DNA of 64,000 nucleotides, from contig DAORKG010000008.1 in the NCBI GenBank assembly GCA_035439445.1, forward strand, positions 1 to 64,000, given 5' to 3'. The stretch comes from UBA4416 sp035439445. GTDB taxonomy: Bacteria > Bacteroidota > Bacteroidia > B-17B0 > Aurantibacillaceae. The notes under the pieces were generated by a model. That model saw only the letters and a list, made by a program, of their open reading frames with translations. It had not been told where the DNA came from and searched no databases. The translations under genes and the position numbers were made by a program. Positions 15,288 to 23,451 of this stretch are shown piece after piece (the first letter of the stretch is position 1; each line of letters starts with the position of its first letter).

Positions 15288-17621
15288 CTATTGAATGATT
15301 AATTTTCTGGTAATTTTTTCGTTTTTATAACTCAGATTCACAAAATAGACACCACTCTGAAGTTTAATATCATTCACAACAACATTATTAAATCCATTTA
15401 TAACTTCAACCTCTTTATCATATACATTTCTTCCGGTTAAATCTATGATACCTAATCTAAATTTTTCTGCGACTTTAGCGTCAATCATTAAATTAAATTC
15501 ACCAGATGATGGGTTTGGCGCTAATACATATTCAAAATTTGTGGCATAATTTTCTTTTATCCCAACTGCAACCGGGCATCCATAAGCCTTACTAGGATTA
15601 GCAATATAAGTCATATTACTAAAATCAATATAACATGCATAATTAACACTATCCACAAATGGGTTACGATTACCCTGTAATGAATCTAAAAAGTCATTAC
15701 GAGAACGATCATAAGAATCAGGTGGATCTTGAAAATGCCATTTTTTTAATATGTTTTGATCTTGCCCGTATAAAATAATATTTGGTGCTGTTGTAGAAAT
15801 AGGATTTTTCAATTTCCAATTATTACCACTAATTCCATTATAAGCAGTAGCCACATACATAATAGCTCGAGCAGCATTACCTTTGTGTGATGCTCTTGGC
15901 TCAAAAACTTGTTGATTAGCAGTATTAGAACCAGAAGTACAAGCTAAATATGAATTAGTAATTTTGGAAGGGTCAACTTCACCTAATGGATAATTACTTC
16001 TTTCAGAATTTACATTAACTTGTTTAGTAGGATATAAATGATGTTGGTCATTATACTCTGGCTTTTCTGGATTATCTGCAGGATTAGTTGGCATCCAGTT
16101 ATGACAATAAGTATGTTCTCTACTAAAATCTAAACCTGTCCAGTCAAATGGATCGTTATATGGTCTATTTAATCCGCTATATGCACAAGTAATTACTTTT
16201 GTAAATAGGACAGGAGATGTTATTAAAGTATCTCTTGTTTCAAATTTATCAATCATAGTTGGTGCATAATTACTATAAAAAGTAGAAGTATGAGGGTTAA
16301 TTAAAGCACTTAAATCTGTTAAAAAAGTAGGGCTTGATGTACTTATAGTTGAGTACTCATTTGCAGGTTGCATTGAGAAAGGTGTGGTAACAGACCCCGT
16401 TAATGGAGATATAGTATTATAATTAATTACTGAACCACTACCATTATAAGCAAATATGGCAAAACCATAAGTTTTACTTGCTCTTATGTAAGCTGGACTA
16501 AAAGCACCCGTTGAAGTGGTAATTGGCCCTGAATAAACTACTTGGCTCGTTCCAATATATTCACCTCTTTGATAAGTAGTTCCATCCACTGGAACTTCAG
16601 ATACCATACCATTATTATTACGTAAAATTAAATACCCCCCCAAAGCATCTACCGCAGGCGAAGCCGTAGTAAATTGCCCTTTTATCCTATATGTTTTAAT
16701 AACTGGAAATGTTAAACCTGTTGCTTGTGCTGTAGGTTGAGTTGCTAAGCCATTACCAACACCATATAAATTTACAACAAATGAAGAATTGTTTGGGTCA
16801 TTTGTTGTATAAGTTAAAGTAGCCGTTCGTGTGCCAGCTGCTGTAGGTGTAAAATCAATATTAAAGATCGAACTAGAACCTGAATTAACTGAAAAAGGTG
16901 TTGTAGACGTAGTTACAAATTCAGATGCATTAGCACCCGTAATAACTGCTGAAGTAACTGATAAAGTTGTGCTCGTACCAATATTTTGAACAGTTAATGG
17001 TAAAGTAGTTGGTGTAGATACTGCCGAGCTAATAGGCGTAATAAAACCACCATTAGCAACTTGTAATGAACCTTGCAATACTTTAATACCAATAGGTAAA
17101 ACAGGAGTTGCAATATTTACATTATCAATACACACATTACCTGTAGTTTTAGCAACATAAATAAAACGAATGTATCTGGATGCAGGATTTGTAGGTGTTA
17201 CCGTTTGAGTAACGCAAGGCGCTGGGTCAACATCTATTCCAGTTCCAGCAAATCCAGTTGTTCCTGAATAAGTTCTAATCGCCGTCCATGTTGTACCGTT
17301 TGTAGATTCTTGAACTTGATAATTTCCATTCCATGGCGAAGTACTTCCTGTATTTGCTTTCATTCCAAATGTTATAGCACCTGGTTGAGAACTCAAGAAA
17401 ATCACTAAACTTTCGTTTGGTTGGTCAAATTTTAAACCAAAAGCCCCTCCGTTTGCACATGTAAATGAAGATGTGTAATATTGAGATCCAGTACCTACTG
17501 GATTTAATGTCCAACCAGTTGGGTATGTGCTTTCAAAATCATAAGAAGTTGGAACAGGTGCTTGCGCCATAGCACTTACTGTAAGTGTTATGGCAGAAAT
17601 TAATGAATAAATCTTTTTCAT
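15288..17621 (-). CDS. Secreted endonuclease I-family nuclease with T9SS sorting signal
   Basis: A 777-residue multidomain exoenzyme. The signal peptide ends at about residue 19 (TVSAMAQ). Residues about 20-170 resemble a carbohydrate-binding or anchor-type beta sandwich, then about 190-285 is a 'choice-of-anchor D'/ASH-like domain (LTVQNIGTSTTLSVTSAVIT, FTPTAAGTRTATLTYTTNDP). The nuclease domain (about 455-690) carries the endonuclease I (EndA/NucM) beta-beta-alpha-metal signature: SREHTYCHNWMP, NDQHHLYPTKQVN and NSERSNYPLGEV. These endonucleases cut DNA and RNA without sequence specificity, using a metal ion. The last 78 residues form a T9SS sorting domain (LAPNPSSGEFNLMID to TRKLIIQ). It is the last gene of an operon with a lipoprotein (7-base gap) and a TonB receptor. 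Confidence 0.9.
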   Translation of the reverse strand: MKKIYSLISAITLTVSAMAQAPVPTSYDFESTYPTGWTLNPVGTGSQYYTSSFTCANGGAFGLKFDQPNESLVIFLSSQPGAITFGMKANTGSTSPWNGNYQVQESTNGTTWTAIRTYSGTTGFAGTGIDVDPAPCVTQTVTPTNPASRYIRFIYVAKTTGNVCIDNVNIATPVLPIGIKVLQGSLQVANGGFITPISSAVSTPTTLPLTVQNIGTSTTLSVTSAVITGANASEFVTTSTTPFSVNSGSSSIFNIDFTPTAAGTRTATLTYTTNDPNNSSFVVNLYGVGNGLATQPTAQATGLTFPVIKTYRIKGQFTTASPAVDALGGYLILRNNNGMVSEVPVDGTTYQRGEYIGTSQVVYSGPITTSTGAFSPAYIRASKTYGFAIFAYNGSGSVINYNTISPLTGSVTTPFSMQPANEYSTISTSSPTFLTDLSALINPHTSTFYSNYAPTMIDKFETRDTLITSPVLFTKVITCAYSGLNRPYNDPFDWTGLDFSREHTYCHNWMPTNPADNPEKPEYNDQHHLYPTKQVNVNSERSNYPLGEVDPSKITNSYLACTSGSNTANQQVFEPRASHKGNAARAIMYVATAYNGISGNNWKLKNPISTTAPNIILYGQDQNILKKWHFQDPPDSYDRSRNDFLDSLQGNRNPFVDSVNYACYIDFSNMTYIANPSKAYGCPVAVGIKENYATNFEYVLAPNPSSGEFNLMIDAKVAEKFRLGIIDLTGRNVYDKEVEVINGFNNVVVNDIKLQSGVYFVNLSYKNEKITRKLIIQ

Positions 17622-17628
17622 TTTTTAT

Positions 17629-18084
17629 TTATTTGGTTGCTTTTATATATAAATCAGTACTATCTACTCTGGTAAATTTAATATTGCTGGTTTTATAGCC
17701 TTCTATTTTAAAACGACGTTTCAACAAACTTGGCGTTATATTTGGGTATGCGTTATTAATTTTTTTGTTCTGAACATATGTAATTTCAATCACATCTTTT
17801 TTTAATTGAAACTGAAATGTGTCTACTAAATCTGTTTTTGTAATATCAGCATAATCAACTCTAAAAACACCTTTCATTGTTGAAGTATAGGCTCGTTTAT
17901 GACTGAAAAACTGTAAAGAATAAGCATCCGTAAAATCTGTTTTCGTATAATCACCGGCTCTTTTAATTTCTTTAAAGTTCCAAGTACCAATTAATTTCTT
18001 TAAGATCTGATCTTCCTTTTTACAATTTTGAAAAGCCAAAAGACAAACTGCAAAAAATAAAATAATATATATTTTCATCTTCAT
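17629..18084 (-). CDS. Small lipoprotein, lipocalin-like
   Basis: A 151-residue lipoprotein (AFQNCKKEDQ, Cys at about 21). The mature domain begins LKKLIGTWNFKEIKRAGD and then alternates hydrophobic and polar residues in beta-strand style, as in small lipocalin-like lipoproteins of Bacteroidota; that is a resemblance, not a firm family call. It is wedged between a TonB-dependent receptor (4-base gap) and a secreted nuclease (7-base gap), so the three are almost certainly co-transcribed. By analogy with SusD-type partners it could be the surface lipoprotein of the uptake complex, but it is far too small to be SusD itself. Confidence 0.75.
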   Translation of the reverse strand: MKMKIYIILFFAVCLLAFQNCKKEDQILKKLIGTWNFKEIKRAGDYTKTDFTDAYSLQFFSHKRAYTSTMKGVFRVDYADITKTDLVDTFQFQLKKDVIEITYVQNKKINNAYPNITPSLLKRRFKIEGYKTSNIKFTRVDSTDLYIKATK

Positions 18085-18088
18085 ATTA

Positions 18089-20851
18089 TTAAAAAGTTGC
18101 TACTAATGATAATTGCCATCTACGTCCCATACCCACATTTACTGTTGCACCCGCAGCATTAAAATCAGTATTCAATTGATTATTCTGAGCATCAGAAATA
18201 TAAAATTTATTTAAGGCATTAATTACAGAAGCTCTTAAATCTAATTTCACTTTCCAAACCTGCATACTATATCCAGCATTAACATCTAATAAAAAGTAAT
18301 CTGGCATTCTCCACGCTTGTCTTCCTACATTTTTATTAGGAGTTTCCACTCCATTTTTATATGAAGCAGCATAATCATTTAAATTAAGATTAGCATAGTT
18401 TTTACCGAAATAATTAAACTGAGGTTTTACATACAAATGTTTAATTGGCTCATACCTAACAGCTGCACCAAAAGTATTTTGAGCCGCATCTGAAACTTTA
18501 ACACCTCTTGGGTCAACACGTTGTTGATTATATAAAGAGCCATCACTATTGTATGTTGCCGCAGTCGCTTCAGATATCCATTCCCAATCTGCAATATTTA
18601 CCATTCCTTCTAATTGAACTTGTCTAATAATTTTATAAATACCATCAAATTCAATTCCCATATGTCTTGCGCTCATTCCAATAGCTGTAGTATTAAATGT
18701 ATTAGATGGGTCATTAGGATCAATTAAAGAAACAGATGTTGGTCTGTTATTCCAAATAGTGTAATATCCATTTACATTAAAAGAAAGTGACTGAGAAGAA
18801 TAACTATATCCTAACTCAGCAGATTTTATTTTCTCATTATTTACTTGATCGTATTCCTTGTTACTATTATCATATACAAATGTGATAAAAGGTACTCTAT
18901 TCAAATAACCAATGTTGGCAAATATATTCATATGTTCCGTTAAATTATAATTAGCTCCGCATTTGGCTGTATAACCAGCTAACTGTTTCCATCCAGTTTG
19001 ATTATATTGTAATTCAGCAGAATTATTATCATACGCAACTCCATTATACACAACTTCTGTTCCATATGGCACATCTATGACATTTCCATCTTTCTTTAAC
19101 TGCTTTGCTAAAAAATAATTGTATTGCTTATACATACTAATAGCATAACTAACATTTACAAAACCAGACCATTTGTTTTTTTTGTATTCTGCCATTGCAA
19201 ATGCTCCAGCCCACCTTACTCTTCTATCAATATTCTGTACATATTTGTCACCTCTACTTTTAGTAACATTATCTGTTCCCCAATTTGGATTATTTAAATC
19301 TCCATTTATTCCTTTTACAACTTCACCACCAATCAAATCACCAATTGTACTATAAACTAATCCTTTATATAAACGACCATCCAATCCTCCTGAAAGATTT
19401 ATTGCAGAATGTACTTTATAATTAGCTGTGATTAATGCACCGTACCAATTATGATCGTTATGATTTTCTCGAATCCAAGATGATGAAAATCTCTTTCCTG
19501 CAGAAGGTCCTGAAGTTACATAATGACCTGTAACCGGATCTGTATCCGTGTTTCCGTTATAAATTCCTTGAATATCCTGTTGACCAGTTGAATAAACTAA
19601 ATTATTACCAGCGCTTCCTCCATCTAACTGCGTACCATAGCCTCTTCCATAAGACGCATAGATAATAGTTGATACATTTAATTTTTCGTTTACTGTTATA
19701 AAATCTTTAACTGAGAAAACTGGCTTATGAAATTTATTAATACTTGTATTAAAAACTTCTGGAGCACTTTTCCCATCAGCAGATTTACTTAAAAAATTCC
19801 AACTCGGATTATATCTCCAGCCTCTTTCTCTTTTCCCTGTTGTATCAATACCTAATTCATAAGCATATTCTTTGTTGTATCCAGCAACACCATAAGTTAC
19901 TCTAAAATCACGTTGAGCTGAAGTTTGTGGAGCTCCTAATACTTGTAGTCCTATTAAGTGACTACCTATTTTTTTCTCAACTTTTCCATAGTAGAACCAC
20001 ATTTTACTATACATATGATCAAACCATCCATCATTACGTTTATAAGATCCAGCAAAGTTAAAAGCCCAACCATTTTTCAATCTCCCTGATGAATAACTTA
20101 AACCTATTCTATAATTATTGTTATTTCCATATTCATTCTTCACAACAATAGATCGTTTTGCATCAATGCTTGCTGTTAATATGTTCATAGTTCCTCCTAT
20201 TGCTGGTATTGCCAATTTTGTAGCACCTAAACCTCTTTGAACCTGAACTCCTCTAGTTAAGTTATCCAAGCCAAACCAATTAGTCCAAAATACTCTACCA
20301 TTTACCATGTCATTCATCGGAATTCCATCTAGTAAAACCAATACATTCTGCGCATTAAACCCTCTAATACTAACACGTGCATCTCCATCTCCACCACCCT
20401 GTGAAGTAGCATAAACTCCTGGTGTTGAATTTAAAATTAATGGAAGATCTCTTGCACCTAATTCTTCCTGAATTTTTTTACTATCTACGTTTGAAAAAGC
20501 TACTGGTGTTTCTCGTTGAATTGCAATATCAGCTACAACTTCAATTTCAGAAAGTTCGTTTGTGGTCATAGGAAAATCAAGAGTAATCGTTTTTCCTGTG
20601 GCAGTAATTTTTTTTTCAATTAACTTATAACCTACGTAAGAAACCTTCAACGTATATTCTCCATTATCAAGAGCTATATCAAAATCACCTTCAATACCTG
20701 TTGCTACACCCTTTCCTTCAGCATATACAATAGTAGCTCCAATAATAGCCTCACCTGTTATTGCGTCCTTCACAATACCATGAACCTTAGTTTTTTGAGA
20801 TAAAGCAACAAAACTAAATGATAATAACACAAATAAAAAAAGGGATCTCAT
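18089..20851 (-). CDS. TonB-dependent outer membrane receptor
   Basis: A 920-residue TonB-dependent transporter. After the signal peptide, residues about 22-100 form a carboxypeptidase-regulatory-like domain (VHGIVKDAITGEAIIGATIV), followed by the plug (IQEELGARDLPLILNSTPGV, VSIRGFNAQNVLVLLDGIPM) and a 22-strand-type beta barrel to the C-terminal aromatic strand (QLSLVATF). It imports a ligand across the outer membrane using the TonB-ExbBD energy system. The companion genes (small lipoprotein, secreted endonuclease) suggest that the ligand is a nucleic-acid breakdown product, an inference from context. A terminator-like hairpin lies 16 bases upstream of its ATG, and no separate promoter is visible there. 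Confidence 0.93.
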   Translation of the reverse strand: MRSLFLFVLLSFSFVALSQKTKVHGIVKDAITGEAIIGATIVYAEGKGVATGIEGDFDIALDNGEYTLKVSYVGYKLIEKKITATGKTITLDFPMTTNELSEIEVVADIAIQRETPVAFSNVDSKKIQEELGARDLPLILNSTPGVYATSQGGGDGDARVSIRGFNAQNVLVLLDGIPMNDMVNGRVFWTNWFGLDNLTRGVQVQRGLGATKLAIPAIGGTMNILTASIDAKRSIVVKNEYGNNNNYRIGLSYSSGRLKNGWAFNFAGSYKRNDGWFDHMYSKMWFYYGKVEKKIGSHLIGLQVLGAPQTSAQRDFRVTYGVAGYNKEYAYELGIDTTGKRERGWRYNPSWNFLSKSADGKSAPEVFNTSINKFHKPVFSVKDFITVNEKLNVSTIIYASYGRGYGTQLDGGSAGNNLVYSTGQQDIQGIYNGNTDTDPVTGHYVTSGPSAGKRFSSSWIRENHNDHNWYGALITANYKVHSAINLSGGLDGRLYKGLVYSTIGDLIGGEVVKGINGDLNNPNWGTDNVTKSRGDKYVQNIDRRVRWAGAFAMAEYKKNKWSGFVNVSYAISMYKQYNYFLAKQLKKDGNVIDVPYGTEVVYNGVAYDNNSAELQYNQTGWKQLAGYTAKCGANYNLTEHMNIFANIGYLNRVPFITFVYDNSNKEYDQVNNEKIKSAELGYSYSSQSLSFNVNGYYTIWNNRPTSVSLIDPNDPSNTFNTTAIGMSARHMGIEFDGIYKIIRQVQLEGMVNIADWEWISEATAATYNSDGSLYNQQRVDPRGVKVSDAAQNTFGAAVRYEPIKHLYVKPQFNYFGKNYANLNLNDYAASYKNGVETPNKNVGRQAWRMPDYFLLDVNAGYSMQVWKVKLDLRASVINALNKFYISDAQNNQLNTDFNAAGATVNVGMGRRWQLSLVATF

Positions 20852-20867
20852 AAGATAGTTTTCGAAA

Positions 20868-20895
20868 AAAATCCCTCAATTTCTTGAGGGATTTT
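20868..20895 (-). terminator. Intercistronic hairpin (terminator or attenuator)
   Basis: A 12-bp perfect stem (20868-20879 with 20884-20895), loop of 4 bases, with a T-run on the minus strand after it. It lies between the lamin-tail gene and the TonB receptor gene, whose ATG is only 16 bases further on. That leaves no room for a new promoter between hairpin and receptor. Confidence 0.85.
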
Positions 20896-20914
20896 AATAT
20901 TTATTATAATAAAA

Positions 20915-21955
20915 TTATTCAATAATTAATTTTTTAATTGATTGATTATTTTTGTCATCTGTAACAATAACTGTATAAACACCTTTTGCTAAATTTGCAA
21001 TACTAATAGTGTTTCCTGAAAGATTTTTTTCTGATATTACCGATTTCACTTCTTGTCCTACAACGTTAAAAACAGAAAACTTATTAATTGAATTACCAGA
21101 TGCAATAGTTACAGCATCTGTTGCTGGATTTGGGAAAAGAGAAAACAAAAATGATTTATTAATTTCTTTTACACCAACTTGACTGCAATCGCATGTATGA
21201 GAACCCAAACCCGCAAAATTATCGACTGAGGGCAAGCCATTTACAGATGTAGAATCCCATTCAACAGAAGGGTTAAATGAATTAAAAGCTGGATTAACAG
21301 AAACTCCTACCTTTACAGATGATTTTCTTCTTAATGTTTTATCTTGAGTCCAATATTGCTTAAAATATGGTCCTTGTGTAGATGAGTTATAACCAGCTGG
21401 CATACTTGCATAAGGAGGTATGCTTGTCCATCCCGCTGTAGGATTTGCTGTACCAGCAGAATTAGTAGGCTGCTCTCCTCTACAACCGAAAATATCAATA
21501 TTAGTCCATGTACCACCAATATTTTTTTGCAATGCAAGCGCGTCATCTCCATTAAAACATAATACGCGACTATTTCCTGTACCTGTTGCACATCCTGGGC
21601 ATAAAAGTGTGTCAGCAGCGGCTTCTAATACGGTTGAAATAGGTGCTGTTTGTCCTGTTCCTGAAGGATCAGTTAAGTTTAATGCCATCACATAAGTAGA
21701 ATATGGTTGAAGAATAATATTTGTTGGCAATTGTAATTCACCTTCTATTGCAGTAAAAGAGGTATTACCGTTATCATGTCTCAAAATTCTATAATTAGCT
21801 AAACTAATAGGATTAGGAGAGGAATTATAAATTTCTATAGCTTTATTATTTCCAGTTCCTTCAACGTACTCAGAAATGAATAATTCAGAACAGTTTTGTG
21901 CTTTACCTAACAAAGCAACGGTAATTAATGATAAACTTAGTAAAGTTTTTTTCAT
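20915..21955 (-). CDS. Lamin-tail-domain protein with T9SS sorting signal
   Basis: A 346-residue secreted protein. The signal peptide ends at about residue 19 (ALLGKAQ). A lamin-tail (LTD) immunoglobulin-like domain covers about 20-160: NCSELFISEYVEGTGNNKAI, IYNSSPNPISLANYRI, QLPTNIILQPYSTYV. In bacteria this domain often accompanies extracellular nucleases and phosphatases. It has a Cys-rich piece LCPGCATGTGNSRVLCFNG. The C-terminal 80 residues are a T9SS sorting domain (FSLFPNPATDAVTIASGN to KKLIIE). It lacks a catalytic domain, so it may bind substrate for the adjacent nuclease. It has its own consensus promoter (22062-22092). Confidence 0.87.
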   Translation of the reverse strand: MKKTLLSLSLITVALLGKAQNCSELFISEYVEGTGNNKAIEIYNSSPNPISLANYRILRHDNGNTSFTAIEGELQLPTNIILQPYSTYVMALNLTDPSGTGQTAPISTVLEAAADTLLCPGCATGTGNSRVLCFNGDDALALQKNIGGTWTNIDIFGCRGEQPTNSAGTANPTAGWTSIPPYASMPAGYNSSTQGPYFKQYWTQDKTLRRKSSVKVGVSVNPAFNSFNPSVEWDSTSVNGLPSVDNFAGLGSHTCDCSQVGVKEINKSFLFSLFPNPATDAVTIASGNSINKFSVFNVVGQEVKSVISEKNLSGNTISIANLAKGVYTVIVTDDKNNQSIKKLIIE

Positions 21956-22061
21956 GTGTTATAATTTTTAGATGTTTTTTACTTTTTCACTTGCTAAAAG
22001 CGGTTTAAGGCGGATTCCAGAATAGTTCTCCTCTTATAGGGTGGTCACTTAATTAGTGAAA

Positions 22062-22092
22062 CAAAAATAAGACAATTTGAGCTACCCACAAA
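22062..22092 (-). promoter_or_regulatory. Consensus promoter of the lamin-tail/TonB/nuclease locus
   Basis: On the minus strand: TTTG (22089-22092), 19 bases, TATTTTTG (22062-22069), an exact match to TTTG-N19-21-TAnnTTTG. Transcription would start near 22055, giving a leader of about 100 nt before the lamin-tail ATG. Confidence 0.65.
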
Positions 22093-22249
22093 CAATTGTG
22101 GATAAAAATGATAATTATGTAAGAAACATTTAACATTTAGTTAATAAGCCAAGAGTTTTTGAAAAGAATCAGAATATTTTACCTAAGCTTGTCAATCTAA
22201 AATTTTCATTTTTTAACGAATTGCTATTCCCCACTCCCACAATAAAACC

Positions 22250-22257
22250 TACATTTG
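22250..22257 (+). promoter_or_regulatory. Putative -7 element
   Basis: TACATTTG matches TAnnTTTG and lies 19 bases upstream of the ATG at 22277. It also overlaps the TTG that would be the alternative upstream start, which favours the ATG. Confidence 0.4.
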
Positions 22258-22276
22258 TTTGTTAAACAAAAAAACA

Positions 22277-23386
22277 ATGACAAAACTTTTTATCATAGGC
22301 TTTTCAGTTGTAAAATTGATGGCAATTGCTCAAACTAACTCTGCTTTTACTATAAATGGCTCCCTGAGAAATACCAGCGAAAACTCTTACGCCTATATTC
22401 ATCATAAATGGAATAATAAAGACATTACAGATAGTGCAAAAATCAAAAACGGCCAATTTTCCTTCTCAGGTAAAACAGCCGAACCAAACATGTACTGGCT
22501 TACAAAATCCAGAAATATAAGCGAACAACCTAATCTTATTTTCTTTGTAGATGGCGGAAAAACAACTATCTCAGCTAATATCGACAGTTTACCTCAAGCA
22601 AAAGTTTCCGGGGGGCAAACTCAAAAAGATTATGCAGACTATAACTCCATGATGATTGGCTTTGGCACAAAACAACAAAGTTTAGTTAATACTTATAACG
22701 AGGCTAAATCCAGAGGAGATGCCGCTACTATGAATGCTAAAGTGGCAGAATACCAAACTCTGGACAAAGAAGTAAAGGCTTCTATCGAAAATTTCATTAA
22801 AACTCACCCAAAATCAGCAGTTAGCGGTTATGCTATTTATTTCAATAACCAAAACTCAAATGCCTCTATTGAAGAGTTGGAGAGAATTGTTGGACTTTTA
22901 GACAAAAGCATTTTAAATACAAAATACGGAAAATTAGCTCAAGAAAAGCTTAACCAACTAAGAGGAACTACTATTGGGTACCCTGCTGTTAACTTTGCTC
23001 AAGCCGACCCAAATGGCAAAATGGTAAACCTAACCGATTTTAAAGGAAAATATGTATTGGTGGATTTTTGGGCTAGCTGGTGTGGACCATGTCGTGCCGA
23101 AAATCCTAATGTAGTTGCTGCTTATAACAAATACAAAGACAAAGGATTCACTATTCTTGGTGTTTCATTTGATCAGGCAAAAGACAGATGGTTACAAGCT
23201 GTGGAAAAAGATAATTTAACCTGGACTCAAGTGAGCGATTTAAAAGGTTGGGGTAACGAAGCCGGAAAACTTTATGGAATTACCAGTATCCCTGCTAACC
23301 TATTATTAGATAAAGAGGGGAAAATTGTTGCTAAAAACCTTAGAGGAGCTGAATTGGAATCTAAATTAGAAGAGCTAATTAAATAA
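22277..23386 (+). CDS. TlpA-like thiol-disulfide protein with DUF4369-like domain
   Basis: A 369-residue periplasmic protein starting at the ATG at 22277 (a TTG at 22259 extends the frame but is less likely). The signal peptide ends near residue 19 (VKLMAIAQ). Residues about 22-120 resemble the DUF4369 domain (FTINGSLRNTSENSYAYIHH, IKNGQFSFSGKTAEPNMYWL), common before thioredoxin domains in Bacteroidota. A helical linker follows, then a redoxin/TlpA domain from about 235 with active site FWASWCGPCRAENP (Cys269, Cys272) and cis-Pro ITSIPANLLLDKEGKIV. It probably reduces or isomerises disulfides in exported proteins. It lies directly upstream of the parvulin cluster, which suits a role in periplasmic folding. 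Confidence 0.88.
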   Translation: MTKLFIIGFSVVKLMAIAQTNSAFTINGSLRNTSENSYAYIHHKWNNKDITDSAKIKNGQFSFSGKTAEPNMYWLTKSRNISEQPNLIFFVDGGKTTISANIDSLPQAKVSGGQTQKDYADYNSMMIGFGTKQQSLVNTYNEAKSRGDAATMNAKVAEYQTLDKEVKASIENFIKTHPKSAVSGYAIYFNNQNSNASIEELERIVGLLDKSILNTKYGKLAQEKLNQLRGTTIGYPAVNFAQADPNGKMVNLTDFKGKYVLVDFWASWCGPCRAENPNVVAAYNKYKDKGFTILGVSFDQAKDRWLQAVEKDNLTWTQVSDLKGWGNEAGKLYGITSIPANLLLDKEGKIVAKNLRGAELESKLEELIK

Positions 23387-23419
23387 CATATTCTACTGCT
23401 TAAAATTAAAAACAAATTA

Positions 23420-23427
23420 TAAATTTG
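23420..23427 (+). promoter_or_regulatory. Putative -7 element for the foldase cluster
   Basis: TAAATTTG matches TAnnTTTG, 25 bases before the ATG at 23452. The -33 region is not convincing. Confidence 0.35.
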
Positions 23428-23451
23428 CTAGCCTTAAAATTTAAAACACTT

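Larger units (their letters stand above)
21956..22276. other. Divergent intergenic region with an unusual leader
   Basis: About 320 bases between the lamin-tail gene (minus) and the TlpA-like gene (plus). It holds the minus-strand promoter at 22062-22092 and a plus-strand -7 element at 22250-22257. The minus-strand leader of about 100 nt contains a GC-richer block (about 21996-22045) that stands out in this AT-rich DNA; I find no strong hairpin or known riboswitch in it. I see no open frame. Confidence 0.5.

Noticed and set aside
18089..20851. SusC identity for the TonB receptor
   Set aside because: The regulatory domain and plug are similar, but no SusD gene follows; the neighbouring lipoprotein has 151 residues and no SusD features. 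I keep the general name.
21420..21695. Open frame on the plus strand inside the lamin-tail gene
   Set aside because: Antisense shadow of a gene with clear domain evidence; no promoter or motif of its own.
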